From contig JAFVEZ010000052.1 in the NCBI GenBank assembly GCA_017475745.1, positions 1 to 32,228 on the forward strand: a stretch of DNA of 32,228 nt, in the 5' to 3' direction. This stretch comes from Selenomonadaceae bacterium (GTDB lineage Bacteria > Bacillota > Negativicutes > Selenomonadales > Selenomonadaceae). The translations under genes were made by a program, and so were the position numbers. Positions 8,706-15,290 of the stretch are shown here, one piece after another (within the stretch, counting starts at the first letter, position 1; each line of letters starts with the position of its first letter). The notes under the pieces are model-generated. The model was not told the origin of the DNA. It saw only the letters and a program-made list of their open reading frames with translations, and ran no database searches.

Positions 8706-9272
8706 ATGCAAAGAAGGCGAACCACAAAAGAATTGATTGCCGACTCATTCCTGGAGTTGTCCGAGAAGAAGAATATTGATAAGATAACAATTAAGGATAT
8801 AACTAGTAATTGCGAATTGACACCTACAACCTTTTACAATCATTTTCAAGATAAATATGATTTGATTGTGTGGATTTACTCAACATTTGTAGAGAAGATA
8901 ATGAATAAAATCGGCAATAATGGTTATGATTGGAAACATACCCTCATTGACGGTGTAAAGTATGCTGTTGATAATAAAAAATTCTTGATAAATGCTATCA
9001 CTCATACAAATGGTCAAAATTCCTTCATTAACAATATGACGCGGATAAATGTAAAAGTTTTCTTAGATGTTATCAAAAGAAATAACAACTTTGATGAGAT
9101 TCCCAAAAATCTTGAAATTCTTTCAAAAATTTATATTTACGGTTCAGTTTGTATGCTTTGTGAATGGTTGATCAATAGAGATTCCGTTGATTTTGAAGAG
9201 TTTATCAAAATACTTGAAGATAGTTTGCCAGAGACCTTGAGAAGGTATCTTTATAAAAATACCAAAATGTAA
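8706..9272 (+). CDS. TetR/AcrR family transcriptional regulator
   Basis: The 188-residue protein begins with a TetR helix-turn-helix (about residues 5-55; TIKDITSNCELTPTTFYNHFQDKYDL) and a helical C-terminal ligand or dimer domain similar to DhaS-type regulators. It sits just upstream of the redox gene block and of a near-perfect palindrome on that block's promoter, so it very likely represses 9414-14993. Its inducer is unknown; an oxidant, quinone or aldehyde would fit the neighbours. The Shine-Dalgarno AGGAAG (8688-8693) lies inside the end of the sigma-factor gene and is rather far (12 bases) from the ATG, so translation may depend on coupling. Confidence 0.9.
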   Translation: MQRRRTTKELIADSFLELSEKKNIDKITIKDITSNCELTPTTFYNHFQDKYDLIVWIYSTFVEKIMNKIGNNGYDWKHTLIDGVKYAVDNKKFLINAITHTNGQNSFINNMTRINVKVFLDVIKRNNNFDEIPKNLEILSKIYIYGSVCMLCEWLINRDSVDFEEFIKILEDSLPETLRRYLYKNTKM

Positions 9273-9302
9273 AGAAAGTTTAAAATTCAACTAGATTGTA
9301 AA

Positions 9303-9330
9303 TTGAAAATAATGATAAAAATGTTAAAAT
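9303..9330 (+). promoter_or_regulatory. extended -10 promoter of the redox gene block
   Basis: TTGAAA at 9303-9308, a 16-base spacer and TAAAAT at 9325-9330, with TG at 9322-9323 one base before the -10. It is the only good promoter between tetR and the first redox gene, predicting a start near 9337 and a leader of about 75 bases. Confidence 0.65.
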
Positions 9331-9352
9331 CGTCACTAATAGTGATGATTTT
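9326..9352. promoter_or_regulatory. palindromic operator, probable TetR binding site
   Basis: A 27-base palindrome centred on 9339: 13-base arms with one mismatch and a perfect core tcactaatagtga (9333-9345). It begins in the -10 hexamer and covers the expected transcription start, the usual place for a TetR-family operator. Because a T tract follows, as RNA it could also form a hairpin terminating the sigma-tetR transcript; both roles are possible. Confidence 0.65.
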
Positions 9353-9413
9353 TTAATTAAGGAGATGAAGTTCAGTTAAGAGTAAATGTAAATTGAAAGA
9401 TTGAGGTATAATT

Positions 9414-10466
9414 ATGAATAGGAGAGAGTTCATCAAAGTTGTAGGCGTCGGTGCCGTCGGATTGATGGCTGGTGGATTGCCACTCAAAACTGAAGGGAGC
9501 AATAAGCGTATGAAAATCAAAGCAGTGAAACTTTATGAGAATGGTTTTATGACTCAACCGTTTGCATGCGGTTTGGAAGATGGTGTTGAAAAATTCGACC
9601 CGAATATTAAATACCGTTCCAGCTTGCAGAATTTCCTCATTGACACGGGAAAAGAAGTTATTTTGGTTGATACCGGTGTTCCTGAAGATTTTCCCGACAC
9701 TGCTGTCGATGAGAAAACCCCAATTTACATGGGTACAAAAATTGCAAATTATGTTGACGCATTAAAGTCTTTGGGCTATCAACCAGAGCAAGTGTCCAAA
9801 ATCTTGGTTACACATAAACACCCGGATCACACGGGTCAACTTAAACATTTCCCGAAAGCAAAAGTTTATATCTCACGCATTGAAGCAGATGCAATGGACT
9901 TGAAAGGTGATAACGTCATTCGCGTTGACTTCACTGATGGAGCTTACAAGAACTTCAAGAAGAGTCAAAAGATTGCCGACGGCATTTACTATATCGAAGC
10001 GATTGGCCACACGACAGGTAATAGCATTGTCATTGTCGAGGACGGCGACCTCAACTATATGATTCACGGCGATGTAACCTACACTGATGAGGCACTCTAT
10101 ATGAATAAGCTCTCAATCGCCACTGAAGATAAAGTTGCAGCACGTGATACCTTGAACAAAGTTCGTGAGTTCATTCGCAACAATAAGACAATTTATGTGT
10201 CAACTCACACGCCGCTCGGTTATGAAAATCTTGAATCCAAGAAAGTGGTTGACCTTGATAACATGCCTGAACCGATTCCACCAAAAGATATTGTTGTCAA
10301 AACTGCAACCGGTAAGTATGTCTGCTCAATCTGCGGTTATGTCTATGATCCAGAGAATGGCGATCCAAGGAATGGCATTGCACCGGGTACCAAGTTTGAG
10401 GACTTGCCCGATAGTTGGCACTGTCCGATCTGCAAGAATGGCAAAGATAAATTTAATAAGGCATAG
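9414..10466 (+). CDS. Tat-exported metallo-beta-lactamase/rubredoxin fusion
   Basis: A 350-residue fusion. Residues 1-25 look like a twin-arginine signal (NRREFIK, then a Gly/Ala/Val/Leu stretch). Residues about 34-285 are a metallo-beta-lactamase domain with the full two-metal ligand set: H134, H136, D138 and H139 in THKHPDH, H199 in GHTTGN, D220 in HGD and H265 in STHTP. Residues about 300-348 are a rubredoxin with C304, C307, C337 and C340. The His at 136 marks a zinc hydrolase (lactonase-like) rather than an O2/NO-reducing flavodiiron protein, which has Glu there. No flavodoxin domain is present. GAGGT at 9403-9407 supports the start; a second ATG at 9510 with an upstream GAAGGGA could give a form without the signal. 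Substrate unknown. First gene of the redox block. Confidence 0.88.
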   Translation: MNRREFIKVVGVGAVGLMAGGLPLKTEGSNKRMKIKAVKLYENGFMTQPFACGLEDGVEKFDPNIKYRSSLQNFLIDTGKEVILVDTGVPEDFPDTAVDEKTPIYMGTKIANYVDALKSLGYQPEQVSKILVTHKHPDHTGQLKHFPKAKVYISRIEADAMDLKGDNVIRVDFTDGAYKNFKKSQKIADGIYYIEAIGHTTGNSIVIVEDGDLNYMIHGDVTYTDEALYMNKLSIATEDKVAARDTLNKVREFIRNNKTIYVSTHTPLGYENLESKKVVDLDNMPEPIPPKDIVVKTATGKYVCSICGYVYDPENGDPRNGIAPGTKFEDLPDSWHCPICKNGKDKFNKA

Positions 10467-10475
10467 GTGAGTATA

Positions 10476-10817
10476 ATGACAGACGAAGATATTATTCGCG
10501 CGTTTCACTCAATGTGGGACAATTTCCCTGAGCCGGTGATGATAACTCAAAAGAGCCGTGAGATGGTTGCCGTCAACAAAAAAGGTGCTGAACTAGGTCT
10601 GAAAGCCGGTATTAAATGTTCTTCGATCGGCAAGCCCGAAAATCACAAGGGCTGCCTTTGCAATAAAGCGGTTGATACCGGCGAGCCTATTTGCATATCC
10701 TATGAAGGCGCATTTGGAAAGGCTTATGGTTATTGGATTCCTATTCCTGAGAAACCTGAATGGATCATTCACTTCGGCATTGGTAATACTTTTAAATATG
10801 ATGAGATTAAGATTTAA
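10476..10817 (+). CDS. small Cys-rich PAS-like protein
   Basis: A 113-residue soluble protein of which residues about 10-45 resemble the start of a PAS domain (FPEPVMI ... VAVNKKGAELG), followed by a conserved-looking Cys/His set: C48, H57, C60, C62 and C73. No output domain is present, so it is a stand-alone sensor, binding or carrier module; the cysteines could hold a metal or act as a redox switch. I cannot name the family. The start is the ATG at 10476 with AGGTGA at 10465-10470; the GTG at 10467 falls within that ribosome site. Only nine bases after the metallo-beta-lactamase/rubredoxin gene and 15 before the aldolase gene, so it is clearly in their operon. Confidence 0.75.
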   Translation: MTDEDIIRAFHSMWDNFPEPVMITQKSREMVAVNKKGAELGLKAGIKCSSIGKPENHKGCLCNKAVDTGEPICISYEGAFGKAYGYWIPIPEKPEWIIHFGIGNTFKYDEIKI

Positions 10818-10832
10818 TGGAGGAAAACTATT

Positions 10833-11624
10833 ATGCCAATGGTTAAAGATTATTTGAATAATAAGTTTAAACACGGTATTGAAGCTGGTGTTCTGCAATA
10901 CGGCGTTGCTCAAGAGACCACATCAGCGGACGTTGCAGAAGTTTTGGCTACTTCCAATTATGATTGGCTGTTCGTTGATGGTGAACATGGCCCTCATACA
11001 GTTCAGACGATTTTGGAGATTGCAAGAGCGATTGCGCCGTATGATATGACGCCAGTTGTACGTATTCCTGAAGCAGGCACCGGCATTATCAAGCAGTTGT
11101 TGGATAGCGGGATTCAGAATATCATTATCCCTAAGGTTGAGACCGGCGAAGAAACCGAAGATATTATGTATTGGGCGAGCTATGCACCGCGCGGCAATCG
11201 TGGATTTGGAGCTACGGCAGTTCGCGCAGGGCGTTTCGGTCGTCACGGTGACTATCTGGATCGCAACGTTGAAGAAATTTGTATTTTGCCGCAGATTGAG
11301 AGCAGGCGCGGATATGAAAATCTCGAAGCCATTGCCACAACACCAGGCGTTGGCGGCGTTTTCCTTGGACCGATTGACTTGGCTGTTGATATGGGTCATG
11401 GAATTGACATATTCCACCCTGAAGTCGCTGAAGCAATGGACGATATGATTAAACGCATTAAGGCACTCGGCAAGCCGGTCGGTACAATCGCTGTGACACC
11501 TGAGCAAGCCAAGCACTTTGCTGATTTAGGCGCAAGTTTCTTGGCTCTCGGTGCTGATACCGCATTCTTGGTCAATGCTGCTGATAACACACTTGACACT
11601 TTCAAAAAAGCTATAGAAGGATAA
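10833..11624 (+). CDS. HpcH/HpaI-type class II aldolase
   Basis: Metal-dependent pyruvate aldolase of the HpaI/GarL family, which cleaves 4-hydroxy-2-oxo acids to pyruvate and an aldehyde. The 263-residue length is standard. Visible motifs: FVDGEHGPH with the active-site His H52, VVRIPE with the pyruvate-binding Arg R77, and the metal ligands E156 (PQIES) and D182 (GPIDLA). By eye it matches E. coli HpaI along its length. The physiological substrate cannot be read from sequence. It is unusual inside a redox block; it may remove or make a reactive aldehyde or oxo acid. A GGAGG site precedes the ATG, and the next gene follows after 13 bases. Confidence 0.9.
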   Translation: MPMVKDYLNNKFKHGIEAGVLQYGVAQETTSADVAEVLATSNYDWLFVDGEHGPHTVQTILEIARAIAPYDMTPVVRIPEAGTGIIKQLLDSGIQNIIIPKVETGEETEDIMYWASYAPRGNRGFGATAVRAGRFGRHGDYLDRNVEEICILPQIESRRGYENLEAIATTPGVGGVFLGPIDLAVDMGHGIDIFHPEVAEAMDDMIKRIKALGKPVGTIAVTPEQAKHFADLGASFLALGADTAFLVNAADNTLDTFKKAIEG

Positions 11625-11637
11625 AGGAGTATTCAAA

Positions 11638-12123
11638 TTGAACATACAGGATTTTCAAACTCACCCGTTTACTAAATTCGACAAAGAGTGGGCACTACTT
11701 ACTGCCGGTGTCAAAGATGACTTCAACAGTATGACGATCAGTTGGGGCGGTATGGGCACACTTTGGCACAAGCCGGTTGTCTTTCTTTTCGTGAAGCCTG
11801 TCCGCTATACCTATGAATTTGTTGAGCGTCACGATGAGATTACTGTCTCATTCTACGATAAGAAATACAGGAAGGCTCTGAGTCTCTTCGGTTCCAAATC
11901 TGGTCGTGATATGGATAAGGCAAAGGCAGCAGGACTTACTCCGAAGGCATTGGAACAAGGTGTTACTTACGAAGAAGCCGCAGAAACGCTGATTTGTAAG
12001 AAACTTTCAATGCAGAAACTCGACAAAAGGGCCTTTCCGAAAGAAGCGCTGCAATTCTATCAACTCAAAGGTGAAGAACTTGCTCATTGTCTCGTGATAG
12101 CTGAGGTTACTGAGATTATCTAA
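11638..12123 (+). CDS. flavin reductase-like FMN-binding protein
   Basis: A 161-residue protein of the flavin reductase-like (flavoredoxin) fold, recognised from DKEWALLTAGVKDDFNSMTISWGGMGTLWHKPVVFLFVKPVRYTYEF near the N-terminus, where FMN binds. These proteins carry FMN and shuttle electrons between NAD(P)H, rubredoxin and acceptors. In Moorella the same domain is fused to rubredoxin (high molecular weight rubredoxin, the partner of the FprA flavodiiron protein); here it stands alone while the rubredoxin sits on the metallo-beta-lactamase protein. The start is a TTG with AGGAG upstream and no better ATG nearby. Ends 18 bases before the next gene. Confidence 0.88.
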   Translation: MNIQDFQTHPFTKFDKEWALLTAGVKDDFNSMTISWGGMGTLWHKPVVFLFVKPVRYTYEFVERHDEITVSFYDKKYRKALSLFGSKSGRDMDKAKAAGLTPKALEQGVTYEEAAETLICKKLSMQKLDKRAFPKEALQFYQLKGEELAHCLVIAEVTEII

Positions 12124-12141
12124 AATTGGAGGTTAAAACTC

Positions 12142-12702
12142 ATGAAAAACGTTGTCATTATTTCTGCTCACCCTGATCTTAAAAATTCTGTCGCGAACAA
12201 GACCATCTTGGACGAGATCGCTGCAAAGTGTCCTCAAGTTGAGATTCGCAAACTTGACGAACTCTATCCTGATTATAAGTTTGACATCAAAGCCGAACAG
12301 AAGGCACTTGAAAAAGCTGATATTATCATCTTCCAGTATCCGACTCATTGGTATAGTGTACCAGGTATCTTGAAGCTCTATATTGATAAAGTTATGGAGC
12401 ATGGCTGGGCTTACGGCTCAACGGGTATTGCCCTTAAAGGCAAATGCTTCATTGTCTCAACGACAACCGGTGCACCGGAATCAGCTTACTCTGCAAATAG
12501 CGTTATGAAACATACCATTGAAGAGTACAGCTATGGCATTAAACAATATGCCGAAATGTGTCAGCTTGACTTTAAGAAACTGTTCTGCATTGGTAGTGCA
12601 ATGTGTATTCCAGGTGTTACCACTGAGGAACAAAAACAAGCATTGATTGATAGAGTCAAAAAGCATGCTGACGAAATTATTGAGTGCATAAAGTCTCTGT
12701 AA
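12142..12702 (+). CDS. flavodoxin-fold NAD(P)H oxidoreductase (KefG/MdaB type)
   Basis: A 186-residue protein of the Flavodoxin_2 family (NQO1, MdaB, YwrO, KefG), FMN or FAD enzymes that reduce quinones and related electrophiles by two electrons. Seen: the N-terminal strand and phosphate loop ISAHPDLKNS, the ADIIIFQYPTHWYSVPGILKLYIDKVMEHGWAYG segment contacting the isoalloxazine ring, and the STTTGAPESAY loop. GGAGG upstream supports the ATG. It would protect against quinone or electrophile stress together with the nitroreductase that follows. A large stem-loop without a T tract lies between this gene and the next. Confidence 0.9.
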   Translation: MKNVVIISAHPDLKNSVANKTILDEIAAKCPQVEIRKLDELYPDYKFDIKAEQKALEKADIIIFQYPTHWYSVPGILKLYIDKVMEHGWAYGSTGIALKGKCFIVSTTTGAPESAYSANSVMKHTIEEYSYGIKQYAEMCQLDFKKLFCIGSAMCIPGVTTEEQKQALIDRVKKHADEIIECIKSL

Positions 12703-12710
12703 GAAAAACT

Positions 12711-12771
12711 ACCTGCAAACAAAAATATCTCCGGCATGATTGAGCAGTTTGTCGGAGATATTTTGGCAGGT
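12711..12771 (+). other. large intercistronic stem-loop
   Basis: A perfect 12-base stem (12722-12733 with 12753-12764) is extended across a small internal loop by six more pairs (12711-12716 acctgc with 12766-12771 gcaggt). The apical loop is 19 bases. No T tract follows on the plus strand, so it is not a standard terminator; it may stabilise or process the mRNA, or reduce read-through into the downstream half of the operon. A T-rich tract follows it only in the minus direction, where there is no gene to terminate. Confidence 0.75.
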
Positions 12772-12798
12772 GAAATTTAAAAAATTTAGGAGAGCGTC

Positions 12799-13605
12799 AT
12801 GAAAAAGAGTATCACGATTGATAAAAACAAGTGTATTCACTGCGGAATGTGTATCAAGGATTGTGTCGTGAATTGCATTGAATTCGACAGCGAAAAAATT
12901 CCGAAATATGTCGAAGGCGGCGACAAAATGTGTGTGGGCTGTCAGCATTGTATGGCGATTTGTCCTATTGGTGCGCTGTCATTCGGCGGCAAAAATCCTG
13001 ACGATTCCGATCCCGTCGGTTATGGTAATAGTGATGACTTGCTGCGTTTGATTAAATCTCGCAGGAGTGTCCGCTTCTACAAAAATCAAGATGTGCCGCA
13101 GGAGAAGATTGCCAAGTTGACTGAGATGTTAGCTTATCCTCCAACAGGCGGCAATGTTGATACTCTGCATTTTAGCATTGTCGGCACGGCTGAAAAGATG
13201 CAAGCTATCAGAAAATTTACTTATGAGAAAGTTTGCGCAAGTGACAGCGATTCTCCGGTAATTAAATTTGCCAAAGACGGTTACAATAACGGCAAAGATA
13301 TAATTTATCGCGGTGCTCCGTCTATGGTTGCAGTTTCGGTTAATAATTCAAAAGTTATTCCAGGTTGTGAAAATGCTGATCCAATTATTGCAATGTCATA
13401 TTTGGAATTGTACGCACAAAGTTTAGGTTTGGGAACTTTATGGTGTGATTTGGCATTGACAATAGCTCAAATATTTCCTGAAGTCAGAGCCTTGTTGGAG
13501 ATTCCTGAAGGTTACACTTTGAATTATACAATGCTGCTCGGAGTGCCGAATGTAAAATACAAGAGAACCGTTCAGCGCGAGCCAGCAAATGTAAAAATAA
13601 TCTAA
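12799..13605 (+). CDS. ferredoxin-nitroreductase fusion protein
   Basis: A 268-residue protein with an N-terminal two-[4Fe-4S] ferredoxin domain (C12, C15, C18, C22 and C45, C48, C51, C55) joined to a nitroreductase-family FMN domain from about residue 75. The nitroreductase part shows the FMN-binding IKSRRSVRFYKNQDVPQEKI start, PPTGGN and the C-terminal LGLGTLWCDLAL region. Such fusions in anaerobes accept ferredoxin electrons to reduce nitro compounds, quinones or other electrophiles; the substrate is unknown. GGAG before the ATG. It follows the large stem-loop and is 17 bases before the cupin fusion, so it continues the redox block. Confidence 0.92.
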   Translation: MKKSITIDKNKCIHCGMCIKDCVVNCIEFDSEKIPKYVEGGDKMCVGCQHCMAICPIGALSFGGKNPDDSDPVGYGNSDDLLRLIKSRRSVRFYKNQDVPQEKIAKLTEMLAYPPTGGNVDTLHFSIVGTAEKMQAIRKFTYEKVCASDSDSPVIKFAKDGYNNGKDIIYRGAPSMVAVSVNNSKVIPGCENADPIIAMSYLELYAQSLGLGTLWCDLALTIAQIFPEVRALLEIPEGYTLNYTMLLGVPNVKYKRTVQREPANVKII

Positions 13606-13622
13606 GCAACAGGAGATATTAA

Positions 13623-14420
13623 ATGTTTCATGACATCATTAAAAAAGTTCCATTGAGAGATTACGGTATTGAAGGTCTTGAAGTTCACGTTGACCACACT
13701 TCAACTGGAACGGTCTACTTCGTCAGTGCTGAAAAGGAAGTAGTATTTCCTGAGCATTCTCACGCTGCACAGTGGACGGTTGTCATAACAGGCGAATGTA
13801 CTTTTAATGCAAATGGTGAGAGCAAGATTTACCAAGCCGGTGATACATACTTCATTCCGGCTGGTCTCAAACATCAGATAACACTTCATGCGGGCTACTC
13901 TGAAGTTGACTACGTTGATGATCCGCGTGATGGAGAAATAGATGAGGTGAATGTTAATATGTCAGAAGAATGTGGAAAAATCATTGAAGGCTTGCAAGCG
14001 ATTGTTACAGGACTTTCTCAACAAGCAGACGGTCATGTTATTCAAGCAAGAATCTTTGCAGCGCAGGGTCTGAGCAAACTTGCCAAGCAGTATGAAGATC
14101 ACGCCGCTGAGGAGCGTGGCTACGTTGTGAAGTGTATTGATCGCATTATTGATCTTGGCGGTGAGGTCAAGAACGAGGATAAGAAGTGTGCACCTGTTTG
14201 TAAAGATGCAGAAGAGTACCTCAAGTATGACTTGCAAGTCTCAAAAGATGGCTTGAAGTGGCTGGCAGAGATTATCAAAACGGCACAATGTGACTTGACG
14301 ACCTTCGACCTTTTGAAAGAGTACTATCAAGACGAAGAACAGGATATGTATTGGACGGAACAGCAACTTGGCCTGATTGAGCAGATCGGCAAACAGAATT
14401 GGCTTGCAAAACAAATATAA
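13623..14420 (+). CDS. cupin/bacterioferritin-like fusion protein
   Basis: A 265-residue protein with two parts. Residues about 15-105 are a single cupin barrel (PEHSHAAQ with H45 and H47; FIPAGLKHQ with H84). Residues about 113-265 match bacterioferritin by eye, from QARIFAAQGL to the ending DEEQDMYWTEQQLGLIEQIG, very like the E. coli Bfr C-terminus. In that alignment three ferroxidase Glu are kept (E164, E216, E238), but the positions of E18, H54 and H130 are Leu or Gln, Tyr and Asp, and the haem Met52 is Arg, so the iron centre is altered. An in-frame ATG at 13959 (M113) at the junction, with GAGGTG at 13944-13949, could also yield the ferritin-like domain alone (153 residues). Probably iron or oxidant handling; exact function unknown. 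Confidence 0.85.
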   Translation: MFHDIIKKVPLRDYGIEGLEVHVDHTSTGTVYFVSAEKEVVFPEHSHAAQWTVVITGECTFNANGESKIYQAGDTYFIPAGLKHQITLHAGYSEVDYVDDPRDGEIDEVNVNMSEECGKIIEGLQAIVTGLSQQADGHVIQARIFAAQGLSKLAKQYEDHAAEERGYVVKCIDRIIDLGGEVKNEDKKCAPVCKDAEEYLKYDLQVSKDGLKWLAEIIKTAQCDLTTFDLLKEYYQDEEQDMYWTEQQLGLIEQIGKQNWLAKQI

Positions 14421-14444
14421 AATATATTTCGAGGAGAGATACTG

Positions 14445-14993
14445 ATGGAGAGCTTACACGGATTGACTAAGGGAACCGACCTTGAGCAAATGACAAAGAC
14501 AATGGCACAAGCCGAAGCAAACGGTACAATGATGTATTATGCTTTGGCATGTCTTGCTAGAGAGCAAGGCTTGGAAGACGTAGCAAAGACACTCATTGAG
14601 TCTGGCAATCAAGAGGCAGTTCACGCCGGTTTCTATGCTACTTTGAGCGGTAAATATCCAAAGGACTTCTGGGCATTGCTTGAGACGATCAAGAAAGCTG
14701 AATATGCCGGTGAAGCACAAGTTAAGGAAATGGCTGACAAAGTTCGCGCAGCAGGATTTACGGCGGCTGCAGATCAAATGGAAATCTTCGCCAAGCAGGA
14801 AGGTCACCATGGCGAAGTCATTGATGAGCTTTTCAAGAAATATAATCCTGTAAAAACTGATACTTCCGGTCAAAAAGTTTATGTCTGCCCGATTTGTGGT
14901 TATGAATATGTCGGTGATATTAACTCTGAGCCTGACGATTGGACCTGTCCTCTTTGTGGACAGCCGAAATCAGTATTTAAAGCAAAAGAATAA
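14445..14993 (+). CDS. rubrerythrin
   Basis: A 182-residue peroxide-reducing diiron protein of anaerobes. The N-terminal ferritin-like domain (about 1-128) offers diiron ligands E24, E57, H60, E86 or E90, E119 and H121 or H122; the C-terminal rubredoxin domain has C138, C141, C158 and C161 in the CPICGYEY ... CPLCG pattern. It takes electrons, usually from NADH through a rubredoxin reductase, to reduce H2O2 to water. Last gene of the redox block, 24 bases after the cupin fusion, with GAGGAGAG before the ATG. A hairpin without a T tract follows the stop. Confidence 0.95.
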   Translation: MESLHGLTKGTDLEQMTKTMAQAEANGTMMYYALACLAREQGLEDVAKTLIESGNQEAVHAGFYATLSGKYPKDFWALLETIKKAEYAGEAQVKEMADKVRAAGFTAAADQMEIFAKQEGHHGEVIDELFKKYNPVKTDTSGQKVYVCPICGYEYVGDINSEPDDWTCPLCGQPKSVFKAKE

Positions 14994-14994
14994 A

Positions 14995-15025
14995 CCATAA
15001 CTAGTTCAATGGTGAACTGTTATGG
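14995..15025 (+). other. stem-loop after the rubrerythrin stop
   Basis: Stem of 14995-15001 (ccataac) with 15019-15025 (gttatgg), a one-base bulge at 15002, then 15003-15008 (agttca) with 15013-15018 (tgaact) and a four-base loop. No T run follows, so it may be an mRNA 3' end structure rather than a classic terminator. Confidence 0.65.
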
Positions 15026-15096
15026 CAATATGTCACCTCAAAGCGCGTTGGAAGCCTTAGACTTTAGTCTTGAGAGTAAAACGCGAAAAAATGCCC

Positions 15097-15124
15097 TTGC
15101 ATTTTTTGAATAAATTTGTATAAT
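15097..15124 (+). promoter_or_regulatory. strong promoter inside the IS605-like element
   Basis: TTGCAT at 15097-15102, a 16-base spacer and TATAAT at 15119-15124, reading right into a structured region with no open frame. Predicted start near 15131. Confidence 0.65.
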
Positions 15125-15130
15125 TTAAAT

Positions 15131-15290
15131 GAGGTTCCGACAGTAGCCTAATGCTACCGCTAATTGCTCCATAGGGAGCATTGGTAGTGAAAGTCCAAGG
15201 AACAAAGAGTAGCCCTGCCGACTTTCGAGTTTGCAGGAAATTCTTTAAGTACTTAGGAACCCCAGGGATTTATCCTTGGGAGCTGTCAGG
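15131..15290 (+). ncRNA. candidate structured RNA (omega/HEARO-like guide RNA?)
   Basis: The region after the promoter folds into nested helices: an outer gttcc/ggaac (15134-15138 with 15199-15203), a gtagc/gctac hairpin (15143-15157), a tgctcc/ggagca hairpin (15165-15180), an alternative ctacc/ggtag pairing (15154-15158 with 15183-15187), then cctgc/gcagg (15214-15237) and the right-end palindrome. No coding frame fits. Structured RNAs at IS605-family ends serve as guide (omega) RNAs for TnpB or IscB nucleases; here no nuclease gene is present, so it would be a stand-alone or decayed copy. The family assignment is inference from position and fold, not from a match. Confidence 0.45.

Larger units (their letters stand above)
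15040..15290 (+). mobile_element. IS200/IS605-like non-autonomous element, no transposase
   Basis: Two imperfect palindromes of the same design lie 200 bases apart. The left is 15056-15074, with stem agac/gtct, loop TTTA and a bulge. The right is 15261-15280, with stem cccaggga/tccttggg and loop TTTA. Both continue as (t/g)gag or (t/g)ggag. Sub-terminal bulged hairpins like these are typical of IS200/IS605 ends, where TnpA recognises them as single strands. Nothing between them codes for TnpA, TnpB or IscB. The exact ends cannot be fixed; I estimate the left at 15030-15050 and the right near 15290, inside the end of the kinase gene. A MITE-like derivative is the simplest reading. Confidence 0.5.

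Noticed and set aside
9414..10466. Naming the MBL-rubredoxin protein a flavodiiron O2/NO reductase
   Set aside because: The Glu of the H-x-E-x-D di-iron motif is His (H136) and there is no flavodoxin domain, so the zinc hydrolase type fits better.
14994..15269. A small protein gene between rubrerythrin and the kinase
   Set aside because: The frames there are short, have no ribosome site, and the stretch is better explained by palindromes, a promoter and RNA helices.
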